Assembly: GCA_027972325.1 (NCBI GenBank)
Contig: JAPMOS010000011.1
Location: 126,501 to 190,500 of the forward strand
From: Paratrimastix pyriformis
Lineage: Eukaryota > Preaxostyla > Paratrimastigidae
DNA: 64,000 bases
Reading direction: 5' to 3'
Positions 10,831 to 21,500 of this stretch are shown here, in pieces. Made by a program: the position numbers and the translations under genes. Below the pieces are notes generated by a model. That model searched no databases. It was not told where the DNA came from and worked only from the letters and a program-made list of their open reading frames with translations. Each line of letters starts with the position of its first letter. Within the stretch, counting starts at the first letter, position 1.

Positions 10831-13800
10831 TTACTCGGAGGCGGCGGCGGCGGCGGGGGCGCTGGCGGGTGCCTCGGGCACCTCGGGGTCCTCGCCGCGC
10901 TGGGACTCGACCAGGGGGGTGCTGTACCCGCCGGCCGGCAGGGGCGGGCGCGGCCGGCGGCCCATGGGGGGGCTATCGGTCAGCCCGGTGGGGGAGGGCG
11001 GCACGGAGAGGGCCGTGATGACCCCCGGGACCCCCATCCCCGGGCGGGGCATCAGGGTGGGGCTGCTGTGGGACTGGTTGAAGGGCGGCCGGCCCTTGGC
11101 GGCCGGGTCGATGGTGAGGGCCTTCATCATGGCGGCGGCGGTGGTGGTGGTGGTGGGCGGGGGCACGGGGGCCATCGAGCTGGCGGCCGCGGCGGCCTGC
11201 TGGGCGGCGACCACCTGCTGGGCGGCGGCCGTGGCGGTGGGGTCGATGCTGGGCGGCTGGTACCCCGCCGGGCTGGTGGGGTAGGGCGGGTAGTAGACGA
11301 ACGGGGCCGGCTGGGGGTGCGGCTGCGACTGGGTCGGGTGGACCCCGCCGTGCTGGGGCGGCCGCATGAGGGCCGCGTACTGGTAGGGCGATTGCGGGCC
11401 CTGGGGCGGGCCCTGGGGCCCGGGTTGGGGCGGGGCCGGAGCCATCATCGAGAAGACCGGGTAGGCGGACATCACCCCGGGAGCCGAGGCCGAGTAGAAC
11501 AGCCCGCCCTGGGCGCTCCCCGGCGCCGCGGCAAGGTACGTGGCCCCGCTGCCGTCCTGCGGTCATCATACGCGAAGAAGGCCCGGGGGCAGCGCGTGAG
11601 GGGGCGGGTGGATGGGGACGCGGGTGTGCAGGTGGGTGGGTGTGCAGGTGGGTGTGCAGGTGGGATGGCGTGCGGACCGGGCTCTGGTAGAAGTTAGCGG
11701 GCACGTACATGAGCACGCCAGGGGCTCCGGCGGCCCCGAAGGCCCCGCTCGGGTCGGCCGTCGTGTATGGCTGCCAAGAACAGGGTGGGTGGGGGAGTGC
11801 AATCGATGAGTCCCGAAGCGCAGTGGCGGGGGCGGGCGGGCGGGGCCGGACGCAGCGCACCCCACGCAGACGGCATCAACACGGACCGCCGCCGCCCAGA
11901 AGGACGGGTCCGCGTAGGCGGCCTGTGCGGGCTGGATGATCTGGGGCGGGGCCGCCAGGGCCACGGCCGGGCCGCTGTAGGGCTGCCGGGGGGGCGGGCT
12001 GGCCATGGACTTCTGGGGCTGCGGGTGGCCCATCGAGGGGAACGGCTGCCAACCCCCGGCCCGGTGCTGCTGCTGCTGCTGGGGCGAGTGCCGATGGGCG
12101 TGGCCCGTGGGCCCGTGGGCCGGCGAGAAGGGCGGGGTGGCCGGGGGCACGGGGGAGGTCTGCGGGGGCGCCGGCAGAATGCCAAGCCCGCTGTTGGTGC
12201 TGCCGGCCTGGCCGGGGGCGGGGGCGGCGCTGCTCCGGACGCCCGGGGTGATGTCGGGCGAGCCCGGGGCCAGGGGCGGGATGGACTCGGAGGAGGAGGC
12301 CACGGTGGCCGTTTCCTCGGAGGGCCCCGCGGGGATGGGGATGCTGTGGTGGCGGCCGGCCGGGGCCGCCGGGACGCCGGGACGCCGGGCCGGGGCGGCC
12401 GAACCTGGGGGCAGGGTCAGGATGGTCGGGGGCCGGTACTTGGCCCCGGCCGCCCCGCCCCCGGCCGCAGCCCCGCCCAGGGTCAGCCGGCTGGGGGACT
12501 CCCCCAGGGCGGGGCCCGAGGGCGTGGGCGAGGCCACGTCGAGCACGGCCGAGGCGGCCGCGGCGGCCACCGAGGCGGCCGTGAAGCGGGGCGAGGTGGC
12601 GGACGAGGGGGCGCTGGAGGGGGTCGTGGGCGGGGTGCTGACGGCGCTGCTGGCGGTGGGGGTGGCCGAGCAGGTCGAGCAGTAGCTGGAGACGCTCGAG
12701 GGCGACGGGCTGGCCGCATCGCCCCGCGAGGGCCCCTCCGTCTCGGAGGTCTTGGACGACTCGCCCCCGGCGGCCTCGCTGGCCGGGGCGGCACCGGCCT
12801 GCTGCTGGGCGCCCTCCTGTCCCTGTCCCTCATCCTCCTCCTCCTCCTCCTGCTGTTGTTGTTGTTCTTGTTGTTGTTGTTCTTGTTCTTGTTGTTCTTG
12901 TTGTTGTTGTTCTTGTTGTTGTTGCTGCTGTTGCTGTTGCCCCAGGGCAGGGTAGCCGCTTGGGGACTGGGCCATGGCCAGGCCCCACTGGCCCTCGGGG
13001 CCGACCGGCTGGCCGGCGGTGCCGGGCTGGGGGGGCAGGGCCAGCGGCGCGGCCAGGTAGCCGCCGCCCCGGGGGTACGCAGGCTGGGGCTGGGCCGAGA
13101 GCAGCGGGGCCGCGTACGGGGCCGCGTAGGGCTGGCCCGGGGGCAGGACGCCCTGCAGGGCCATGAAGAGGGGCGTGGGGGGCTGCTGGGTGGGGTCCAT
13201 GGGGACGGCCGGCTGCCCGTAGGCCGACGTGTCCAGGGACGGGGGCGAGTAGTACCGCGGGAAGCCCGGCTGGTCCCCGGGGAAGCGGCCCACGCCGGGG
13301 GTAGTACCCACCGGGGGCGGGGTGGCCGCCCCGGACCCCCGGGCGGGGATACCCGCCGCCGGCCATCCCGTAGGGCCGGGGCGGGTTGGGGCCGAAGGAG
13401 CGCTGGTTGAACCGGCCCCCACGGCCGGCCGGCCCGCCACGGGCGCCCGGGGCGGTCGGGATGGCCGGCTGGGAGATCATCCCCGTCAGGGACACGGCCG
13501 GGCTCACCAGGGCAACACCGAGGGGGAGGGGAGGAGGGGAGGGGAGGAGGGAGGGGAGGGAGGGAGGGAGGGAGGGAGGGAGGGAGGAGGGGAGGGAGGG
13601 AGGAGGGAGGGAGGGGAGGGAGGGAGGGAGGGGAGGGGTCACGGCGTGAGGGGTTCCGATGGAAGCGAAAGCGGGGGACCACCGGACAAACGCCGTCTGG
13701 AGTGGGCCCAGCCCGACCTTGCGCCGGGGCGTGCACTGGATGGAGACCCCGCCCACGGTCACCTTGGACATGGTCTGCAGGGTCCGGGCCGCGGCCTGCT

Positions 13801-14801
13801 CGCCCTGCTCGTTGGACTCGAAGAAGACGAAGGCGAACCCGCGGAAGGCCCCGCCGATGCCCCGGGGGAGCACCACCCGGACCACGTGGCCGAAGGGGAC
13901 GAACGCGTCCCGCAGGACCTCCTCCGTGAAGGGCGGCTGGGCCTGCAGGGCCTGGTCCACATCAAAGAGCACGTGCACGCAGTTGTGCAGGCTCGAGGCA
14001 TCTCCCCAACCTGCGGGCGACACCACCCAAGGACAAAAAAAGAAGGTTGAGGACGGGGGGGATGGGGGTCGGGCCCGCCGGGGGTGCTGCAGACCGATCC
14101 GGATGGGGCGTCCCTCGATCAGCAGGCTGCCCAACTCGCGCTTGGCGCGTTCGGCATCGGCCCGCCGCGCAAACTTCACAAAACCGTACTGGTTCTGGGG
14201 CACAAAGGTGGTCTCAAGCAGGCGCCCGTAGGGTCTGCGGTGGATCACATGGTAAGGATCAGGTAAGGGGGGAGAGAACGGGAGAGAACAGACGCAAAGA
14301 GATCGGTGAACTTTTGCAGATCGAAAGATTCGGGAAGGTCACCCACAAAAAGGTTGGTGTTTTTCTGTGCCCACCCGATGCGAATGGGCCGGTTCGCGAT
14401 GACTATCCAAAGAGAACGAAAGATGGAACACCGAAATGAAAGACTGTCAAACCTGTCCGGTTCAGAGTATCCTTGGCCCTTGACGCGTCGTCCCGGTTCA
14501 TGAAATACACAAAACCATAGCCAAGGTTATTCATGGTCGTCGTGTCGCGCTAGAAACCCGAAAAGATCGCAAAAGGTCGACGCAAAAATTGCCGTACATG
14601 CCTTAATATCCACAGATTGGACTTCCCCAAACTTCGCAAAGATTTGTTTTAATTGTTCCTCAGTCACAGCTACGAGGGGGTGGGTGGGGGAGGGATTGAG
14701 AATGATTGTGTCTCGCAAGAAAAAATCGGGAAACGCGAACTGTTTGCAAGATCGCCAATAAAAAGCCCACATTCTTCTGGATCATTGGATGGTTCATCCA
14801 T
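10831..14801 (-). CDS. Three-RRM RNA-binding protein with Q/E and Pro-rich tail
   Basis: Predicted mRNA-binding protein of about 1033 aa, TIA1/PABP-like in its N-terminus. Exons ascending: 10831-11556, 11678-11770, 11887-13269, 13337-13468, 13718-14010, 14095-14234, 14294-14402, 14453-14549, 14602-14669, 14741-14801; all phases close. RRM1 starts CGLFIGDLAN and has LGYGFVYFMN; RRM2 has NTNLFVGDLP and NQYGFVKFA; RRM3 has RGFAFVFFES. The rest is low complexity: a Gln run interspersed with Glu at 12840-12945, then Ser/Pro/Ala. The second intron (14550-14601) starts GC and ends AG; the others start GTTCG, GTTTG, GTCTG, GTCTG, GTCGG and GTCCG. One intron holds a long GGGA/TCCC microsatellite. The start at 14801 is 74 bases from the start of the opposite-strand LRR gene. 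A role in translation or stress granules is inference. Confidence 0.87.
12840..12945 (-). repeat. Gln/Glu-coding triplet repeat
   Basis: Imperfect CAA/CAG/GAA triplets on the minus strand inside the giant exon of the RRM gene, encoding runs of Gln broken by single Glu residues and ending in poly-Glu. Confidence 0.85.
13518..13638 (+). repeat. GGGA microsatellite in RRM intron
   Basis: About 120 bases of agggaggg units on the plus strand (pyrimidine-rich in the sense of the gene) fill most of the intron at 13469-13717. Confidence 0.85.
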
Positions 14802-14875
14802 GTTTATCGAACTGGGCAAAAACGCGACTCAAAACAAGCCAAAAGTACTCTGGTGGAGCCTGCTCACTCGATTCG
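14802..14875. promoter_or_regulatory. 74-base divergent promoter (RRM gene / LRR member 1)
   Basis: Only 74 bases separate the two start codons on opposite strands. Both promoters and 5' untranslated regions must share this A-rich segment or lie within transcribed sequence. No known element is identified in it. Confidence 0.5.
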
Positions 14876-17241
14876 ATGGAGCCACAATTCAATTCTCTCT
14901 TTGGCCCGCTCCCCCAAGACATTTTGCTTCTGATCGTTGAAAATTGCGAGTCACCTGATTCGTTGGGCACCTATTTAAGTTTGATCGGAACGAATCATCA
15001 CATCAGGGCAATGTTGCGCGGCACCCTTCGGTCAATTTCGTTTTCCGATCCAGTGAAAGAAGAGGAGTACGAACTCGGAATCCGTATGGGATGGAACCTC
15101 GGCAAGACGTTCTCCATTCCGGCCGAAAAAATGGCACTCTTGCTGGGTCCCTGTAAGTATCTTCAGGACCTCACTCTGGGAGTCCCCATCGCGCAGTGCG
15201 GCCGGGAGGAGGCCAAATACTGTCCCTGGGTTGATGCGGCCTTCAACGACCACCCCAACATCCGCACCCTCCGTCTCACCAACGAGTTCTGCCGGTCGCT
15301 CAGCCTGGGCGCCCTCGATCGCATCTTCTCGCACATGGTCTGCGCAACGTCTTCCCAGTCATGGCAGCCTCCAGCTCCTAATCCATCCCGCACTCCGTTA
15401 TTCTTACCTCACCCCGGCAATTTGCGCCGCGTTTTGCTCTCCAGCCTCATCTGGAGGAACTCCGCGTCCGGACGAGTGCCCACACCCGCCGCTGGGGGGA
15501 AGCCCTCTTCGAGACCTTGGCGCACTACTGCCCCCGGCTGCGCACGCTCGCCTACCAGAACCCGGTCATCGGTAGCAACCCCTGTGCCTTGCAGGCCTGC
15601 AGGGAGCTGCGCTCGCTGAGCCTCGAATACCCCGACCCGAGTCGCGAAAAGCGGATGGGCCTCGGCCGGGACGGCTGGCTATCTCGCGACCTCCCGAGCG
15701 ACCCCCAGCTGGAGGGTGTCCTGTCTCAACTGCCCCGGCTGGAGACCCTAAGCACCCCCGACCTGGGTGTGGTTCATGCCCACCCGGACCTGGTCATCCG
15801 GATCGACGTGCCCGCCTGGCTGCAGCGCCGGAGCCTGGACAAGTCGTACCCGGCCTACCCGCGCCTGGCCAAGCTCCGCATGCAGTACTTCGGCACGTCG
15901 TGTCTGCCCCTCGTGGTGGGTGTCGCGCCGCATCTGCGCGTTTTCCGTGCCAATCTGCAGCCACGGCTCGACTTGGACGGCCTGTTGGCGGCCCTGCGCT
16001 CGGCTCCCCATCTGGCCGAGGTGCTCCTGCAAAGCTACCCCTCGGTCTCCTTCCGGGGGCTCCCGGAGCTGTGGGCCCGGTTGGAGCGCTTCACCATGGA
16101 CAGCCAGAACGACATGCAGGCTCCCGGGAGCGCTCTCGTCGTCCGCTCGGAGCGGCTCGCGGCGCTGACGTTGTCCGTCCGGGCCGACTTGACCCAGATC
16201 ACGGTCGAGTGCCCGTCCCTCGTCCATCTCCTGCTCCCCAGCACGCCATCCGGGACCAGGGTGGAGATGCGGTGCCCCCGCCTGCGACGCCTCCACCCCC
16301 ACCCGACGCAGCGTCTTGTGGCGCTCTGCCCCATGACCGCTCTGCAGACCCTCGGCCTTAGGTACCATCAAGAGGGCCCCATCGCCTGGATGGACGACTT
16401 GGGCGCCTTCCCCGGGGTGGAGCAGCTCACCTGCGCGACATTGAAGGGACCTCGCTGGACCCAATGGCTCGCCGCCACTCCCGTGGCCAGATTAGGGGCG
16501 ACTTTGAACGCCCACAAGGCCTTCATGCCGGACCGGTGCTCGGTCGCCCTCAGCCCGGCCCTCCGGGAGTTGTACTTGACTCTGGACTCCCCGCCCGCCG
16601 TCCAGCTGTCCGTCTGCAGCCCCACCCTGACGACCCTCTGCCTGTATGCCTCCGAGGTCAAGCTGGCCCTGCGATGCCCCGCCCTGCGCTCGCTGGGCAC
16701 GGATGCCCAGTCGGTGGTCATCGAGGGCCCGTCGGTCCCCCCGCTGGAGTGGCTCCGGTGGCGCGGCCAGACCTCATCGCGCAAGGCGGTGAATGAGCTG
16801 GAGCAGCTGCTGGCCCAGGTGGGTCCGACCCTGACCTTCCTCATCGATCCCGATTGCCGGGTCGAATGGGTCCGACTGCGGCCCCGGGTGGAGGCCCTGC
16901 CTCGGCTGGAGGCCCTCGAGATCACTGTCCCCAAGGGGCCCGCCTTCAGTTTTTCCTCGGCCACCCTGCGGCGGCTCGCGGTGTGGGGTCACCAGTGCGC
17001 CCGGATCGAGGTGCACTGCCCCACCCTGGAGGTTCTCGTGCTCTACGACGCCACAGAGGAGACGGAACTGCTCATCGACGAGGCCCCCTACCTGTTTCGT
17101 CTCGAGGGAAACCGGGCGGCTTTCCGGCAGATCGAGGCGGCTTTCCCTGGTGTGGTCGTGCCCCAAGACGAAAGCGATGACGAAAGCGATGGCAGTGGGG
17201 ACACCTCGGACGAGGTCTTCAACGGGGATCCGTTCGATTAA
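14876..17241 (+). CDS. F-box-like/LRR protein, family member 1
   Basis: 752-aa protein in two exons (14876-15337 and 15445-17241) with a GTCTG donor. It opens with an F-box-like helical motif (PLPQDILLLIVENCESP), followed at residues 75-115 by a signature shared with the genes at 40626-42836 and 52792-54999: LGPCKYLQDL, then Cys/Gly, then PWVDAAFNDHPN. The remainder is about 550 residues of irregular leucine-rich repeats in which segments such as CPSLVHLLLPS, CPTLTTLCLY and CPTLEVLVLY recur every 20-25 residues. The C-terminus is an acidic tail after FPGVVVPQDES. F-box plus LRR architecture suggests a substrate receptor of an SCF ubiquitin ligase, but the F-box is divergent and that role is inference. 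The start at 14876 is the first ATG that leaves the F-box N-terminal. Confidence 0.8.
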
Positions 17242-17305
17242 ACAACCAACAGGCCGAAGAAGTCGCAATTTTGCACACCGCTTTGTGGCGCCGGGCGTGC
17301 GGCCG

Positions 17306-18530
17306 TCACTCGGTGAGGCAGGTGGGCACGAACCAGGCCGGCGTCTTTTTGTTGATGTGGTCGTAGCGGTAGTCCAGAAAGAGCTGGCCCGACAACAACG
17401 AACGAACTGATGATGACAGCCGCTATACAACCCGGCGTCTGCGTGCGAGCATGGGGCGGACCTCCTCACCCGGGGCGATATCTTTGGCGGCAACGAGGGC
17501 CAATCCGGCCACTAGACGCGCATCCGCAGGCTCCCGCGGCCGGAATGGAACGTTGGGGATGTATCTGGTGGTGGTGAAAACCAGATGATCAGAGGAGGAG
17601 AGGGGAGGGGGGGTTGGGGGGGGGGGGGGACCGACTTCCAGAGTTCTCTTGGGAAGGTCGCGGGGATGTCCAGGGTGAAGGAGACGCAATTCGGATGATT
17701 GGGCGGGTTGGGGTGGTTCAGCTGCGTCGCAAAGAAGAAAAAGAAAAGTGAGCGGAGGCACTGAATCCAAAACCCCTCTCGGAGGGAATGAGAAAAGACC
17801 AGGTTGCCCACGACGAAGGGGCACTCCCTTCTTGGATCAAGCAAAGGGTCCTTGGGGCCGCACCGCTGGGCTTTATCCCTCAGTAAGCACGATCGAAACA
17901 TCCGTTCCGATGCAGTGGCCCCAGCCCATTCGGACGGGGAGACCCCGGTCGGCGCAGGGGCAGAGAGCGATGCGACGATGGGCCGTCCGTCGAGAATTGT
18001 GCCGTCGGTCCCTTAAAAGGAAAAAAAGAGTGAACGAACAAGCCAAAACTTAAATTCAACGAACGAGAAATCAAATAATCGTTCCCGGGCCACACAAGCT
18101 GTGAAGCCACTGGAATATCCTCACGGGCATAGATCACCCCGGGATACAACGAAACGAGAGTTCCGGTTCGAATGGGGCCAGTTGCAAACACACCCACGCC
18201 TGAGCCGACAATACTCGATTGGCGGGCGGCGATCGAGAATGGAAGAGGGGGTGGGCAGGGCGACGACGTTGTTTGGGTGTTGTGAGAATCGCAAGCGCAC
18301 CCGTATGTGTCCGCGTCTATCATTGCTTGCTGATGATTTACATGACGGTGGTGCACAATTGTCAGCATATGCTCGAGTTGCCGCAAAATTGCGTTTTCTA
18401 CGACTGTTCGCATTTGCGGATCTGCTGCCCGATCTGCGGGCGGATCTTCTGGCCCACTGAGGTGGGAATAGAGCAACTGTAAGATATTAACCTTTGATGG
18501 GGGACACGCCGCGACGGCTGGCTCTGCCAT
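17306..18530 (-). CDS. SETD9-like SET-domain methyltransferase
   Basis: 314-aa protein. Exons ascending: 17306-17383, 17462-17564, 17636-17721, 17800-18011, 18065-18530; phases close. The SET fold opens with ARQSSIVGSGVGVFATGPI and GTLVSLYPGVIY, continues through DGTILDG, has an NHPN-type cofactor-binding segment (LNHPNPPNHPN) and ends with APGEELFLDYRYDH, the GEEL.DY signature. Length and the isolated SET domain without pre- or post-SET cysteines resemble animal SETD9 (about 300 aa), a poorly characterised SET protein; substrate is unknown. Donors are GTTCG, GTCTT, GTCGG and GTCCG. The ATG at 18530 was preferred to the in-frame ATG at 18620 because the latter would overlap the divergent MCM9 start at 18587. 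Confidence 0.82.
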
Positions 18531-18586
18531 ACCCGGCAAATTTAGTACCCCGGGTTCTCTTTGTATGTTTGAAATGAAATGAAAGC
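18531..18586. promoter_or_regulatory. 56-base divergent promoter (SETD9-like / MCM9)
   Basis: Start codons of the two genes are separated by 56 bases. The segment includes an A/T-rich patch near 18540-18580. No consensus element recognised. Confidence 0.45.
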
Positions 18587-21500
18587 ATGTTCCAGCCGAG
18601 CCAATACACTGTTGAGGCAATCCGCGATGCTATGGTGGATTTCTTTACAAGAGGAGGATTCGAAGACTTTTGGATGGAACTCAGCCGAAGCCCGGATACG
18701 ACAGCTCACTACAGCGTTCCGGTTGATGCAACACAGCTCACAAACTTCAATATGATTTTGGGTCATCTGGTTATAATGTACCCTGACCAGATATTACCTC
18801 TGTTTGACGAGGCAGCACGTCAATATCAGAAAGCATTCGTCATCCAGTATCGCGATCAGGGCTTCCTCACGGAGAAGCCTTATCTTCACGTTCGGATCCC
18901 AGAGGTACCCCTCTGCCCAGAAATCGCAAAACGTACATTGCCATGCGCCGACGACTTTGGAAAATTGATTATGATCCAAGGTCTGCGGCGGCCCGGCATC
19001 CGATGATGTTGACTCCTCGGCTTTGGGCGGTCCAGGAACCATCCTTCGAACGGGAAGCATCAAGATGATCCAAGCCGAGCGCATGTTCCAGTGCGGTGCC
19101 TGCAAGAAATTCTGGATTGTCTGCCCCCCACACACACACACACCAGGCGCTCTGGCCGGGGTTTCATCCCCACCTGCCCATCCCCCCACCCAGGTCCAGG
19201 CCGAGGTTGCCAACGACTACGAGATTGTCAAGCCGTCGAAGTGCCCCGCCTGTGAGTCGGCCAACGTGAAGCCCGTCGACACGGGCGAGCCGGGCGAGGC
19301 CGCCAGCCACGCGCTCAGCAAGGCCTACGCGGAGGCGCGGGCCCAGGGGATCGACATCCTCAGGAGCCGCGACTGCCAGGAGATCAAAGTCCAGGAGCAG
19401 GTCTGCCCCCGGCCCGGCCCCCACGGCCCAGCCCCCACGGCCCGGCCCGGCCCGGCCCGGCTCCACCCTCTCACCGCCCAATTGTTTTGCCATCGCATCC
19501 GCGCATCCTTCCGGCCCGCTGCGGCCTCCTTCGCCGCCAGATCCAACGGCTCAGCATGGGCAGCGTGCCCCGCTCGTTCGGGGTCATCCTCGAGGACGAC
19601 CTGACCGGGTCCTGCAAGGCCGGCGACGACGTGGTGGTCCGCATTGGCCGTGGTGGCGGGCATTTCTGTGCACCATCCCATCGCGCACCCCCAATCGATG
19701 AATCCCCTGCCCGTCCCCCCCCCCCCCCCCCCCCCCCTCGCCCCCTCGGTCCGCCCAGATCACGGGCACGGTGCACCGGCGGTGGCGCTTCCTGGCGCCC
19801 AGCGACCACGGGGAGCAGGACATGGTCATGCGGGCCAACAGCATCCGCATCCTCAACCAGCAGAAGCCCGCATGCCTCGGGTCCCGCGAGGAGTTCGAGG
19901 TCTGTGTCGCTCCGTCCCCCGTGTCGCTCCGCCCTCCGGCAGGGTCCAAGAACAAGGATCGCTCATCCTCTCTGCTCATCGGCGCAAGGGCTTCATGATT
20001 TCCGTCCATCCGCTCTCCCCATCTCGGCTCCGCAGCAATTCTGGGGGCGCTTCAAGGAGGCCCCGCTGCGTGGGCGCAACTTCATCCTGACCAACGTCTG
20101 CCCGCAGCTGTACGGCATGTTTGTGGTCAAGCTGGCCACCATGCTGACCCTCATCGGCGGCGTGCCCCGCAACGACCCCGGCGGCACCCGGGTCCGGGGA
20201 CAGAGCCACCTGCTCCTCGTCGGCGACCCCGGCACCGGTCCGCCTCCCTCCCCCGGGCCTGCCTCACCCGACGGAAGCCTGCCCAATCATATGCGGCGAG
20301 GTGAGCCTGGCCAATCAAATGCGCTGCCACCCCCCTTTTTTTTTGGCCTGCCGCCATTCGCATCGCCACGCCTCCTCCACTCGCCCACATTCACCCCCCC
20401 CCCCCCCCCCGGTGGTGGTGGCCGCAGGGAAGTCCCAGTTCCTGAAGTACGCGGCCAAGGTGAGCACCCGGAGCGTCCTGACGACGGGCATCGGCACCAC
20501 CTCGGCCGGGCTGACCGTCTCGGCGGTCCGCGACCCGGGCGGCGAGTGGATGCTCGAGGCGGGCGCCCTGGTGATGGCCGACGGGGGCCTGTGCTGCATC
20601 GACGAGCTCGACTGCATCCGGGAGCACGACCGGGTGGCCGTCCACGAGGCCATGGAGCAGCAGACACTCTCCGTGGCAAAGGTCCCTGTGGGTAGGGGAA
20701 GCTATGTGTTTGTGTGTGTTTGTGTGTTTGTGTGTGTGTGGGGGGGGGGGGGGGGGGGGGCGAATGAGTGCCCAGGGGAAAGGCACACAGACAATGTACG
20801 TTCCCGTTCAGGGCATGTTCAACCCCACAAGGGGGTCGCCCAGCGGCCGGTCATCATCTCATGCCGTCCGCTCGTTCGAACTCCGAACCTCACCATCACC
20901 AAACCCCACCACCGCAATCTGGGCCGCCGCGCCGCCGGGCAGGCCGGCCTGGTGTGCAAGCTGAACGCCCGGGCGACGGTCATCGCGGCCACCAACCCCA
21001 AGGGCAAGTACGACCCCCGGGTGGCCCTGCCCGTCAACGTGGCCCTGGCCTCGCCCCTCCTGTCCCGCTTTGACATCGTCATCGTCCTCCGCGACGGGCG
21101 CGACGAGAGGTCCGCAGCAACTGTGGGCCCCCGCACCCCATCGCCACTGCCGCGCCGGCACACAGCACCGCCGCTTGCACACAGGCCCAACAGACCCCCG
21201 TCCGCAGGCCATCATGCACAGGCCCCCCAAACACAGACGCGCGCATGCCACACGCCGCCACCCGCCCATTTTTCACATTGCCACCTCCCGCTTGGGCTGC
21301 CGTTCCGTTCCGGGCCGGGCAGCTGGGACGAGGCCGTCTCGGGGTTCGTCCTGGGCGGCAACAACCCGGCCTTCTCGACGGGCCTGCCGCCTGCCGGCCC
21401 CCCGCCCCCCGAGGCCCTCCCGGCCCCGCCCCAGCCCCAGCCGACGGCCCCCATGGGGATGCCGCCGCCCCCCCTTGCCGACGCCCTGGGAGCCAAGGGG

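Noticed and set aside
12752-12955. Poly-Cys/Ser plus-strand frame
   Set aside because: It is the antisense of the Gln/Glu-coding repeat of the RRM gene, whose frame is confirmed by its RRMs.
13270-13336. Apparent frameshift in the RRM gene after its GGGYPRPG segment
   Set aside because: A 67-base intron with a GTCCG donor and ccag acceptor joins the two frames exactly.
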